From the NCBI RefSeq assembly GCF_000428845.1, contig NZ_AUAS01000012.1:162918-226917 (forward strand): a DNA stretch of 64,000 bases. The letters are read 5' to 3'. This DNA comes from Dyadobacter alkalitolerans DSM 23607 (lineage in GTDB: Bacteria > Bacteroidota > Bacteroidia > Cytophagales > Spirosomataceae). The position numbers and the translations under genes were made by a program. Under the pieces are notes generated by a model. The model made no database searches. It was not told where the DNA came from and worked only from the letters and a program-made list of their open reading frames with translations. This document shows, piece after piece, positions 17,988 to 29,416 of the stretch; within the stretch, counting starts at the first letter, position 1; the number at the start of each line of letters is the position of its first letter.

Positions 17988-19009
17988 CTAAAGCCACTTA
18001 TTTTCTTTGTACCACATCAGGGTTTCCTGCATGCCCTGCCGTAAGTCGTATTGCGGCGCGTAGTGCAGGCTGTTTCTGGCTGCTTCAATACTGCAGATCC
18101 AATTTGAAGCGGTGAGCTCTTTGAGTTTTTCCTTGTTCAAAACCGGGGTTGCTGCGGTGAATCCGTAAACGAAGTCCAGGAAGCCGGCCATTAATTTTAC
18201 CAAAGGCAATGGCAAATGTGCCCTGAAAATGTTCTTGCCGCTGATTTCCCGGAACCGGTCTGCGAATGCATAGCGGTCGTAAGCTTGCCCGTCGGAAATG
18301 TTGTATACTGTTGTTTCGCGCTGGTTTTCCAGCATTGCAGCCATGGTGGCGGCCACAAGATCTTTGACATACACGAAGCTCAGCCGCTGCGGGCCCTTGC
18401 CTATATATGCATCCAATCCATTGTTCAGTGTTTTGAAAAGGATAAAAAGATCCTTTTCACCGGGACCGTAAACGGCAGTCGGACGGATAATGGTTAACGG
18501 TAAGCCGCTTACCTGCGCGAGATATTGCTCGGCCAGCAACTTGCTTTTGCCATAATCGGTCACAGGAATGGGTAATGTTTCCTCTGTAATAGGCTGTTGC
18601 TCAGCATAGGCAAGCGGACCGATGGCGGCCAGGCTGCTCAGAAAAACAAAGCGTTTCAAAGGAATGTTGGCTGACATGGCCGCCTGCGCCAGATGCAGGG
18701 AATATTCTGCATTGACTTTGTTGTAAACGGCCGTTTTTTTAGCCTTGGTCACTCCTGCTGCGTGGATAATGTAGGAATACCCTCCATCTTCCAGTAATTC
18801 TGTCAAGGAATCCCTTGACTCAAAATTCGTATTCACAAACGTCAGCGGGCCTTTTCCGATTTTTTCGAAATCGCTTTGCAGCTTTTTCAGAAAGGTCAGG
18901 TCGCTGGAAGGCCTTACTGCTGCGTGCACTTCCATGCCTGCTTCCAGTGCTGCTTCTACCAAGTGAAACCCGATGAAACCGCTGGCCCCCGTTATGAATA
19001 CTTTCTCTT

Positions 19010-19013
<4 letters not shown>
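17988..19013 (-). CDS. cerR: NAD-dependent epimerase/dehydratase-type ceramide reductase (CerR-like)
   Basis: It is an extended short-chain dehydrogenase: nucleotide motif VFITGASGFIGFHL (G9-G15), active-site YGKSK (Y154, K158) with SS at 126-127. The 341-residue length fits. In Caulobacter an NAD-epimerase-type protein (CerR) reduces the 3-keto group of oxidised ceramide. Here the gene overlaps by 4 bp (ATGA) the GNAT gene that matches bacterial ceramide synthase, which in turn overlaps serine palmitoyltransferase. That exact trio is the reason for the name; sequence alone would say only 'NAD-dependent epimerase'. Other roles, such as sugar epimerisation, cannot be excluded. Confidence 0.78.
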
Positions 19014-21780
<2,767 letters not shown>

Positions 21781-24700
21781 CTACGCTTCTTCCACCACTA
21801 TACTTTTGGTTACCGCGCCCGACCGGAATTTAGCAGATGCCCACTTTTCCGCCAGTCTGTCGACGAGGTAATACATCATTGGCACGAGATAGATGGTTAA
21901 AAGCATTGAACTGGTCAGTCCGCCTATTAAAACCCATGCCAGCGAATTCTTCCATTCTGCCCCTGCGCCGGTTGCCGTTGCAATCGGCACCATCCCGATC
22001 ACCATCGCAATGGTCGTCATCAAAATCGGCCGAAGACGCTCTTCTCCCGCAATCAAAATCGCCTCCCGGAACGGCACGCCCAGCTCTTTTTGCTGATTGG
22101 CAAAGTCGACGATCAGAATTGCATTTTTAACTACAAGCCCGATCAGCATCAGCATTCCCAGAAGGGCAAAAATACCGATGTTCGATGATGACAATGCGAG
22201 TGCCAGGAGCGCCCCGACAACGGCCACAGGAATCGAGAACAACACCACGAGCGGATACACAAAACTGTCGTAAAGCAGCACCATGATAAAGTATACCAAA
22301 ACCAACCCCGCCAGCATCGCCAGCCCTAGTGAACCAAAACCTTCGCTCTGATTTTTCGCGTCGCCTCCCCATGTCAGAATAATGTCTGATGGAAGTGGCT
22401 TCTCTACTAACCCGGCTTGAATATTGCTCACCAATGTTCCCGATCCAATCCCTAATGTATTAGCGGTTACAGTTACGGATGAACGACGATTCTTGCGCTC
22501 CACAATCGACGGTCCGTTGCTCAGACTCACGTTTGCGAATTCGGCCAGGCGCACCGGACGCTTTGCGGCAGGACTGTAAAAGTTAATATTTTTAACGTCA
22601 TCCGGGTTTTTCCGGTCAAATGCGTCCAGCATGATGCGGATCTCGTAATCTTCACCGCCATCCCGGTATTTGGAGTCATCATTTCCTGCAAATGCATTCT
22701 GCATGGTCGCACCCACAGTCTGAATGTCCAGACCCAGTTTCGCCATTTTTTCGCGGTCAATTTCGACCCTTACTTCTGGGTTACCTGCCTCTACGGAAAC
22801 ATTCACGTCGTTCGCACCGGGTGTTTTTCTCAATCTATTGGCTAAGTCATTGGCAGAAACCAGGATTTTGTCCAGATCATCGCCGCTCAGGAAAATCTCG
22901 ATCGGAGACGCGCCGGAGTTCACCATTCCCACAGCTGCGGAGTTGAATTCCACGCCTGCGAATTTTTGTTCCAATTCTTTACGAACTGCAAGCATATAAT
23001 CCTCAGTCAGTTGTGCATTCTTGCGTTCTTCTGCGGGGATCAGTTCTACTGTTAATTCTGTCCGGTTGGTTTCGCCGCGGCCGGAGCTGTTCAAACCTGT
23101 GCTCGCTCCGCCAACATTGGCGAAGATCGTTTTCACTTCCGGTTTTTGTCTTAAATAATCTTCTATTTGTCTGGATGTAAGGTTATTCTGTTGCAATGAA
23201 GCACTTTTATCCAGTTTCATAGTAAGCAGGAATTTACCCTGGTCACCTTCCGCTACGAACTCCGAACCAATGATGCCCAGGCTCATTACCCAAACCGTCA
23301 TCCCGAATATCGCGACCAGGATCCCGGAGAACGCCAGCTTATGACCCAAAACCCATTGTAAGCTGCCGTGATACCATTTTGTCATCTTGGTAAGGCCTTT
23401 TTCAAACCATAACAGGAAAGCCTGCACCGGATTTTTAGGATCCAAATGTTCAATCCGCGCCATTTTGGAAGTCATCCAGGGCGTAAGCGTGAAACTCACC
23501 AGCAAGCTGACCATTGTTGCAAATGCAACCGTTAAGCTGAACTGACGAAGCAAATCGGCAATAACGGAGTTCACAAATGTGATCGGAACAAATACCACCA
23601 CGATTACCAGCGTGATCGCCAGGGCTGCAAATCCGATTTCGGTAACCCCTTCAATGGTCGCATCCCAGCGGTTTTTACCCATTTCCAGATGTCGCTGAAT
23701 GTTCTCAAGAATTACAATCGAGTCATCCACCAAAATCCCGATCACAAGCGAAAGTGCCAGTAAGGTCATCAGGTTCAGCGAGTAACCCATCAAATACATG
23801 AAAAGGAATGCGGCAATAAGCGATGCCGGCACCGACACCATAACAATGAATGCATTCCGGAAACTGTGCAGGAACAAAAGCATCACCGCCGCCACCAGGA
23901 TCACTGCGATGATCAAGTCATGCGTTACGGCTTCCACGGATTCCAAGGTAAAAATGCTGCTGTCGTAGGCGATCGCAAATTTCACCTTGTCCTTTGCATT
24001 CGTTTTTTCAATCTCCGAAAGCTTTGCCTGAATGGATTCGCTGATCTCCACCGCATTGGCGTCCGATTGTTTTTTTACAAACAACCCGATCCCGTTGATG
24101 CCATTATAGCGGCTAATGCTTTCTGCGTCAGTGAGTCCGTCGGTAATGTTAGCAACGTCGCCCACGCGGATGGGGCTGCCGGTTACGGGGGAGGTGATTA
24201 CCAGATTTCTAATGTCGTCAATGGAAGTAAACTTTCCGGCGAGACGCAATGTCATGTTTTCGCTCGTGCTCTTTACTTTTCCGGTCGGGAAATCGAGATT
24301 GGCCTGGTTAATGGCTTGCGTAACTTGTAATAGCGATAAGCCGTAAAAATTCAGCTTGTCGTTGTTCACATTTACCCGAATCTCGCGCTGGTCGCCACCG
24401 GTCATAGTGATCTCGGCAACGCCTTCGATCTGTGTTAGTATGGGCAGATATTTGTCTTCAACCTGCTGATAAAACACTTCATTCGGCAAGCTTGAAGTTG
24501 CTAGCAGCTGCATAATAGGCTGGTCGCTGGGTGATATTTTGGATAAGGATGGCGTTTCAGCATCGTCCGGCAAGTCGCTGAGCATGTTGTTCACATCGCG
24601 CTGCGCATCTTCCAATGCTTTGTCAATGTCCGTTCCGGCTTTGAATTCCACGATCACCAATGATGCGCTTTCCAGAGATTTGGAAGTCACTTCCTTAATG

Positions 24701-24927
24701 TTGTCCAGTCCGGAAACAGCGTCTTCAATCTTCTTGCTCACTTCGGATTCCACTTCCGTAGGCGCTGCGCCCGGGTAAACCGTTGTGATCGTGATCGTTG
24801 GAACGGAAAATTCCGGCAGCAGCATGTAATTCAGCTGCGTGTAGGAAACAAGCCCACCCAGGATCAGCACTGCAAACAGCACGATGATCATCGACGGACG
24901 TTTCAATATGGTTTGAATAAATTTCAT
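21781..24927 (-). CDS. RND-family efflux transporter, inner-membrane permease
   Basis: The 1048-residue protein has two copies of the RND unit: a first helix (IIVLFAVLILGGLVSY), a large periplasmic loop, and a helix bundle carrying the proton-relay aspartates in LALSLVIGILVDDSIVILENI. The second half repeats this with LLGMLMLIGLVVKNAILIVDFANQ. It resembles the AcrB/MexB (HAE-1) class rather than the metal-exporting CzcA class. It is the last gene of a TolC-adaptor-pump run and 21 bp from the adaptor gene. Substrates are probably drugs, detergents or lipophilic metabolites. Next comes the palindromic region. Confidence 0.94.
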   Translation of the reverse strand: MKFIQTILKRPSMIIVLFAVLILGGLVSYTQLNYMLLPEFSVPTITITTVYPGAAPTEVESEVSKKIEDAVSGLDNIKEVTSKSLESASLVIVEFKAGTDIDKALEDAQRDVNNMLSDLPDDAETPSLSKISPSDQPIMQLLATSSLPNEVFYQQVEDKYLPILTQIEGVAEITMTGGDQREIRVNVNNDKLNFYGLSLLQVTQAINQANLDFPTGKVKSTSENMTLRLAGKFTSIDDIRNLVITSPVTGSPIRVGDVANITDGLTDAESISRYNGINGIGLFVKKQSDANAVEISESIQAKLSEIEKTNAKDKVKFAIAYDSSIFTLESVEAVTHDLIIAVILVAAVMLLFLHSFRNAFIVMVSVPASLIAAFLFMYLMGYSLNLMTLLALSLVIGILVDDSIVILENIQRHLEMGKNRWDATIEGVTEIGFAALAITLVIVVVFVPITFVNSVIADLLRQFSLTVAFATMVSLLVSFTLTPWMTSKMARIEHLDPKNPVQAFLLWFEKGLTKMTKWYHGSLQWVLGHKLAFSGILVAIFGMTVWVMSLGIIGSEFVAEGDQGKFLLTMKLDKSASLQQNNLTSRQIEDYLRQKPEVKTIFANVGGASTGLNSSGRGETNRTELTVELIPAEERKNAQLTEDYMLAVRKELEQKFAGVEFNSAAVGMVNSGASPIEIFLSGDDLDKILVSANDLANRLRKTPGANDVNVSVEAGNPEVRVEIDREKMAKLGLDIQTVGATMQNAFAGNDDSKYRDGGEDYEIRIMLDAFDRKNPDDVKNINFYSPAAKRPVRLAEFANVSLSNGPSIVERKNRRSSVTVTANTLGIGSGTLVSNIQAGLVEKPLPSDIILTWGGDAKNQSEGFGSLGLAMLAGLVLVYFIMVLLYDSFVYPLVVLFSIPVAVVGALLALALSSSNIGIFALLGMLMLIGLVVKNAILIVDFANQQKELGVPFREAILIAGEERLRPILMTTIAMVIGMVPIATATGAGAEWKNSLAWVLIGGLTSSMLLTIYLVPMMYYLVDRLAEKWASAKFRSGAVTKSIVVEEA

Positions 24928-24948
24928 GTTTTCTCTGGCTAATGAGTG

Positions 24949-25998
24949 TTATTGTGCAACAACAGAAGTTCCGTTTTGCAGGTTAATCTGTCCGCTTGTC
25001 ACGACTTTGTCGCCCGCTTTCAGTCCCTTTGTGATTTCATAAAATTCGTTGGTCGTAGCGCCGATGGCCACGTCGCGCAGGTTTGCTTTGCCGTTTTCAA
25101 CGACATAAACCTGAGGCTGCTTCGCTGAACCCGTAATTGCCTGGCGCGGCACGGCCAATGCTTCACCTTTCACTTCGCCAGTGTTGGCGATGGAGCCATA
25201 CATGCCTGCTTTCAAAGGATTTTTCTGTGAATTCTGAACCGTGATCTCTACCGGATAATTGTGCGCATCATCGCCTTCTGCGCTTACCATGGTCACTTTC
25301 CCTTTGAAATCAGCATCGGGATACACATCCGTTTTAATGCCGATAGTCTTGCCATTGCGGAACTCATTTACCGATTTTTCAGGAATGTTCACCACCAATT
25401 TCAGCAGGGAAATGTCTGTAATCTCGGCCATAGGCGTTCCTATGCTCACTACGGAGCCTTTCTCTACCATTTTAGCCGTTACAATCCCCGAAAACGGGGC
25501 GATAATGCTGGTGTTGGCAACCTGTTTTTTCAATTGCTTGATCTGCGCTTCCGTGCTGCGAATGCTTAGTTGCGTTCTTTCCAGGTTTACCGCCGGAACC
25601 GCATCGCCTTTTACGAGCACTTCGTAACGCTTCAAATCATTCTGATAACCTTCCAATGTAACCTGCGCGGCCTCGATCTGGTAGCGTAATTGCTCGTCGT
25701 CCAGCTTGGCGATCAGTTGTCCAGCCTTTACGAATTGTCCTTCTTCAATGTTCAGACGAACGATTTCGCCGCCTGCCTGCGGACGGATCTCTACTTTGCG
25801 GTTAGGAGTAAAAGATCCCAAAAAGGACGCTTCCTGTGATAATCGCCGTATTTCTGCCACGGCAACTTTCACACCTACTTTGGGATCTGTGTCGGGTATG
25901 TAAACTTTCTGTGCTGTTTCTTCTTTGTTGTCCAGCAATTTTGCCGCAGTAAGTCCAATGCCCGCAATCACGGCTAAAAATATCAGTAAACGTTTCAT
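24949..25998 (-). CDS. RND efflux periplasmic adaptor (HlyD/AcrA family)
   Basis: This 349-residue protein has an N-terminal signal/anchor (LLIFLAVIAGIGLTAA), a lipoyl-type hybrid motif IRPQAGGEIVRLNIEEGQFVKAGQLIAKLD split by a helical hairpin (about 105-155), then APFSGIVTAKMVEKGSVVSIGTPM, a beta-barrel and a membrane-proximal domain ending in LKAGDKVVTSGQINLQNG. It links the inner-membrane pump to TolC. It lies between tolC-like and pump genes on the same strand with short gaps, which defines the tripartite system. Confidence 0.93.
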   Translation of the reverse strand: MKRLLIFLAVIAGIGLTAAKLLDNKEETAQKVYIPDTDPKVGVKVAVAEIRRLSQEASFLGSFTPNRKVEIRPQAGGEIVRLNIEEGQFVKAGQLIAKLDDEQLRYQIEAAQVTLEGYQNDLKRYEVLVKGDAVPAVNLERTQLSIRSTEAQIKQLKKQVANTSIIAPFSGIVTAKMVEKGSVVSIGTPMAEITDISLLKLVVNIPEKSVNEFRNGKTIGIKTDVYPDADFKGKVTMVSAEGDDAHNYPVEITVQNSQKNPLKAGMYGSIANTGEVKGEALAVPRQAITGSAKQPQVYVVENGKANLRDVAIGATTNEFYEITKGLKAGDKVVTSGQINLQNGTSVVAQ

Positions 25999-26037
25999 AA
26001 TCTAGATGTTAATGTTTAGTACAGTAGTAGTTGAGTG

Positions 26038-27354
26038 TTATTTTTGGATCAATGAGCCGGTCGCTTTTTTCCATTCCAGCTCCGCTTTCAGCAATTGGAC
26101 AAGGGAAGTGAGATAATTGCTTTGGGCGTCCAGGTTGCTGTTTTCTGCCTGGATTACATCTGTCAGCGAAACCGTTCCCTCTTTGAATTGCAGCTGGATC
26201 TGTTTGTAAACCCTGGATGCCAGTGCGACCTGGTCTTTCTTGGCATTAATGTTCCTTTGTTCGACAGCAAATTTGTTGCGTGCATTGGCTTCTTCCATCG
26301 CTATCGACTCTTTCACTTGCCTCAGCTGCACATTCAATTTGTCGTTATCAATCTGATTTTGAGTCCGTTTGGCGCGTCGGGCCATCCCGTCGAACACATT
26401 CCAGTTCAGTTGCAAACCGGCCCAGTAACCAGGCACATCCTGAAAGGTTGAGTTCTCGCCCCCTTTGGCATAAAACGCCATATTAGCAACTCCGTAAGCA
26501 TTCACAGTAGGGATAAATCCGGACTTGATGTTCTTGTCCTGCAACTCATTCAGATCACGTTGCTTATTCAATAATGCCACATCCGTGCGCCTTAATTCAG
26601 CATCCTGCGCTTGTGCCGGAAGCGAAACATCACTAACGTTAATTGCTATACGCAACGAATCGGTCTGTGGCGTGCCGGTGTAATATTTGAGAAGATTGAC
26701 GAGTTGGCTGTAATTGTCTTTTAAAGTGGCCAGCTGCGTTTCTGTTGTGGTTTTGTTGATTAAAATCCGGTCAACATCCACGCGCTGGCCTAACTTATTC
26801 TGATAAAGGAGGTCTGAAACTTTGTGCATGCGGTCCAGCGAAATGAGGTTGCTATCTAAAAAAGCCATTTGCTGCACTACTGTAACGAGATTGTAATAGG
26901 CGTCCGTAACATTGTAAGCCACATCTTCCTTGGTTTTCACCGTGCTTAATGAAGTCAGCTCGCGATTGAGATTAGCTGCTTTCAATGCATATTTTACGGA
27001 CGGATTATACAGATTCTGAGTCACTTGCGCCGTCGTTGACAAATTGTAAGGCAAACCGAACGCCAATGTGCTATACTGTCCTTCGGGCCCGCCGAATGCG
27101 CTTGCCGGCACCACCTGGCCCGGGATTTTGAAATAACGTCTGTAATCTCCGGAAACCGCGACATTAGGCAGCAAAGCAGATTTCACCTCGTCAATCCTTG
27201 CGTTTGTTTTCCGTTCTTCCAGCTGCGCCGACTGAATGGAAAAATCATTTTTCATGGCTAATTCTAAGAGTTGCGGCAGCGAATATTCCTGCGCGTTTGT
27301 GCTGCCTATCGCCACAAAAGACAATAGGGCTGCGATATGAAATTTTAATTTCAT
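26038..27354 (-). CDS. TolC-family outer-membrane efflux protein
   Basis: The 438-residue protein has a signal peptide ending TNAQ and two OEP repeats: YSLPQLLELAMKNDFSIQSAQLE at the start of the first and long amphipathic helices with heptad periodicity (LKDNYSQLVNLLKYYTG; AMEEANARNKFAVEQRNINAKKDQ) characteristic of the TolC coiled-coil tunnel. I place the start at ATG 27352-27354, since the frame four codons earlier opens with TTG. It is the first structural gene after tetR and forms the outer exit duct for the RND pump downstream. Confidence 0.92.
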   Translation of the reverse strand: MKLKFHIAALLSFVAIGSTNAQEYSLPQLLELAMKNDFSIQSAQLEERKTNARIDEVKSALLPNVAVSGDYRRYFKIPGQVVPASAFGGPEGQYSTLAFGLPYNLSTTAQVTQNLYNPSVKYALKAANLNRELTSLSTVKTKEDVAYNVTDAYYNLVTVVQQMAFLDSNLISLDRMHKVSDLLYQNKLGQRVDVDRILINKTTTETQLATLKDNYSQLVNLLKYYTGTPQTDSLRIAINVSDVSLPAQAQDAELRRTDVALLNKQRDLNELQDKNIKSGFIPTVNAYGVANMAFYAKGGENSTFQDVPGYWAGLQLNWNVFDGMARRAKRTQNQIDNDKLNVQLRQVKESIAMEEANARNKFAVEQRNINAKKDQVALASRVYKQIQLQFKEGTVSLTDVIQAENSNLDAQSNYLTSLVQLLKAELEWKKATGSLIQK

Positions 27355-27389
27355 GGCTAATTTCAAGTAAATGTTTATTTTAAATGTTT

Positions 27390-27399
27390 GTTTAAACGG
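27390..27399. promoter_or_regulatory. possible TetR operator half before tolC-like gene
   Basis: GTTTAAACGG lies 36 bp upstream of the TolC-like start. The 9-mer TTTAAACGG is shared with the palindrome at 28140-28157 upstream of tetR, read on the minus strand. Sharing of one AT-rich word on both sides of tetR suggests, but does not prove, an autoregulated operator. Confidence 0.35.
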
Positions 27400-27417
27400 A
27401 GGGCAAAAAAATTTAGA

Positions 27418-28029
27418 TTAACTGATTACTAAATAATTGCAAATCATTTCCTTAATGTGGTTTTTCTGAGTTTCTGCAAACTTTTCAAAATCTTCATCCG
27501 TCATATTGTAAAGCTTCTTGTGAATGGGTTTTCCCAGGAAAATAAATTCAACAGAGCATTTGATCAGCGGCAGCAAGTTTTCGAGTCTGAGCTCCCGGAT
27601 CGTTCCATTTGCAATGCCCTCTTCCAGCTGGGTTGTAAAATAGGATTCCTGTAATTTTTTGAAAACCGACATGCCAGAGAACAAGCGGTCCGGTTCCTTG
27701 TGAATTTCATTCATGATGAAAATCACCATATCAGGCTCATTTTTCATCATATCGAAATCGTTTTCAATCATCTCCGAAATCTTGCTCTTAATGTCAATCC
27801 TCTTGTTCAGAATTTCGAGCGTGCTGTTAAAATACATATTCAGCACTTCACTGAAAATCTCAAGAAACAGCTTTTCCTTACTTCTGAAATAATAATTCGT
27901 CAATGCAATGTTCATATCAGCTTCGCGGGCAATGTCCCTGGACGTTGTTCCATCGAAACCTTTTTTAAGAAAAACCCTTCTTGCCGCCTCCTTAATCTTG
28001 TCCTCGCTTTTTTCTCCTATGCACTTCAC
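27418..28029 (-). CDS. TetR/AcrR-family transcriptional regulator
   Basis: The N-terminus is a typical TetR helix-turn-helix: IKEAARRVFLKKGFDGTTSRDIAREADMNIALTNYYFRSKEKLFLEIF (residues about 12-60). The ligand-binding C-terminal domain is all-helical and divergent, as usual. The length is 203 residues with a GTG start (28027-28029). It lies just before the TolC-adaptor-pump genes on the same strand, so it probably represses the efflux operon and is relieved by an exported compound. Confidence 0.92.
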   Translation of the reverse strand: MKCIGEKSEDKIKEAARRVFLKKGFDGTTSRDIAREADMNIALTNYYFRSKEKLFLEIFSEVLNMYFNSTLEILNKRIDIKSKISEMIENDFDMMKNEPDMVIFIMNEIHKEPDRLFSGMSVFKKLQESYFTTQLEEGIANGTIRELRLENLLPLIKCSVEFIFLGKPIHKKLYNMTDEDFEKFAETQKNHIKEMICNYLVIS

Positions 28030-28139
28030 TTGCTTGTCTTATTTAAGTTTCTGTCAGGTTAGTTTTAACCGCACAATGTATTAATACAAACCAAAGGTCT
28101 GCAAAAAAATTCCCTCTCACAACTGTTTTAAATAAATAA

Positions 28140-28157
28140 TTTAAACAACCGTTTAAA
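28140..28157. promoter_or_regulatory. palindrome TTTAAAC-4-GTTTAAA upstream of tetR
   Basis: The 7-bp arms TTTAAAC and GTTTAAA flank AACC. Adjoining AT-rich copies (CTGTTTTAAA at 28123-28132 and GTTTAAAACTG at 28151-28161) make a larger dyad. It sits between the ackA stop and the tetR start. It could be the TetR operator or a terminator of pta-ackA; the shared TTTAAACGG word near the tolC-like gene favours the operator. Confidence 0.4.
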
Positions 28158-28186
28158 ACTGTGATTTAAAACTAATATTTACCCGA

Positions 28187-29416
28187 TTAATACAATTCAA
28201 TTTGCTCACAAGGTGGCTCTTCGCTTAACAGTTCAAAACTTTGCCGGGCGATCTCAAACTCCTCATTTGTAGGCACAACCAGGATTTTCACTCGAGAGTC
28301 GGCTGAACTGATTTCCTTAATCTCGGATGATTTGATACGATTTGCATCCTGATCGATTTTTAATCCCAAAAATTCCATGTCCCTACAAACACGCTCCCGC
28401 ATCTGCGGATCATTCTCGCCTACGCCGGCTGTAAAGATGACTGCGTCCAGACCATTCAATGTGGCAGCATAGGAACCAATGTATTTTTTAATGCGATAAG
28501 CAAACATATCTGAGGCGAGTTCCACATCATAATTGCCCATTTCCAGCAGTTTCCGCACATCGCGCATGTCGCTATGGCCCGTGAGCCCGAGCATTCCGGA
28601 TTGTTTGTTTAATAAAATATCCATTTCATCCGGCGTCCTGCGTTCCTGCCTTAGCAAATGCAGGATTACGGAAGGATCAATGTCGCCCGACCTAGTCCCC
28701 ATAATTAATCCGCTCAACGGCCCGAAACCCATGCTCGTATCCAGTGACTTGCCGCTATCCACGGCCGTAATGCTGCAACCATTGCCCAAATGAATGCTGA
28801 TAATCTTCGCATCGGGCTTGTCCATCCAGGCCATTGCCGCGGTGCTCACATATTTGTGGCTTGTGCCGTGAAACCCATAAGCACGGATCCCCATTTCAGC
28901 GTAATATTTCTCGGGAATGGCGTAACGAAAGGCATATTCGGGCATGGATTGGTGAAACGCGGTGTCGAAAACGGCGACCTGCTTTGCATTAGGAAATGTT
29001 TTTTCCGCAATTTCAATGCATTTGTAATTCACCGGATTATGCAGCGGCGCGAGCGAAAATAAGGAACGGATCTTCTCCTTCACCTCATCCGTGACCATCA
29101 CAGCGGTTGTAAAATCCTCCCCGCCATGCACCACGCGGTGTCCGACCACTTCTATTTCATTTATGTTTATAATGATCCCTGTTTCGGCATCAGTGAGCAG
29201 CTGCACGACTTTTTGGAGGCCTTCTGCGTGATCTTTTACGAAGAATGTGCTTTCTGTCAGCTTCTCAACGCCCTCTTTCTGCACCTTATGCCGGATAAAG
29301 CAATTTTCTTTTCCAATCCGTTCCACAATTCCCGCACTGAGCGGTTGCTGATCGGGCATTTTGAAAAACTGGTATTTTAGCGAGCTGCTGCCTGAATTGA
29401 TGATGAGAATGTTCAT
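28187..29416 (-). CDS. ackA: acetate kinase
   Basis: AckA interconverts acetyl phosphate plus ADP and acetate plus ATP. The protein starts MNILIINSGSSSLKYQFF, the first ASKHA phosphate motif. It has VVGHRVVHGGEDF, FDTAFHQSMPEYAFRY, RAYGFHGTSHKYVS and IISIHLGNGCSITAVDSGKSLDTSMGF, all AckA signatures. About 409 residues is full length. I choose ATG 29414-29416 because it overlaps the pta TGA as ATGA, rather than the ATG four codons upstream. With pta it makes the acetate overflow / acetyl-phosphate pathway. Confidence 0.96.
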   Translation of the reverse strand: MNILIINSGSSSLKYQFFKMPDQQPLSAGIVERIGKENCFIRHKVQKEGVEKLTESTFFVKDHAEGLQKVVQLLTDAETGIIININEIEVVGHRVVHGGEDFTTAVMVTDEVKEKIRSLFSLAPLHNPVNYKCIEIAEKTFPNAKQVAVFDTAFHQSMPEYAFRYAIPEKYYAEMGIRAYGFHGTSHKYVSTAAMAWMDKPDAKIISIHLGNGCSITAVDSGKSLDTSMGFGPLSGLIMGTRSGDIDPSVILHLLRQERRTPDEMDILLNKQSGMLGLTGHSDMRDVRKLLEMGNYDVELASDMFAYRIKKYIGSYAATLNGLDAVIFTAGVGENDPQMRERVCRDMEFLGLKIDQDANRIKSSEIKEISSADSRVKILVVPTNEEFEIARQSFELLSEEPPCEQIELY

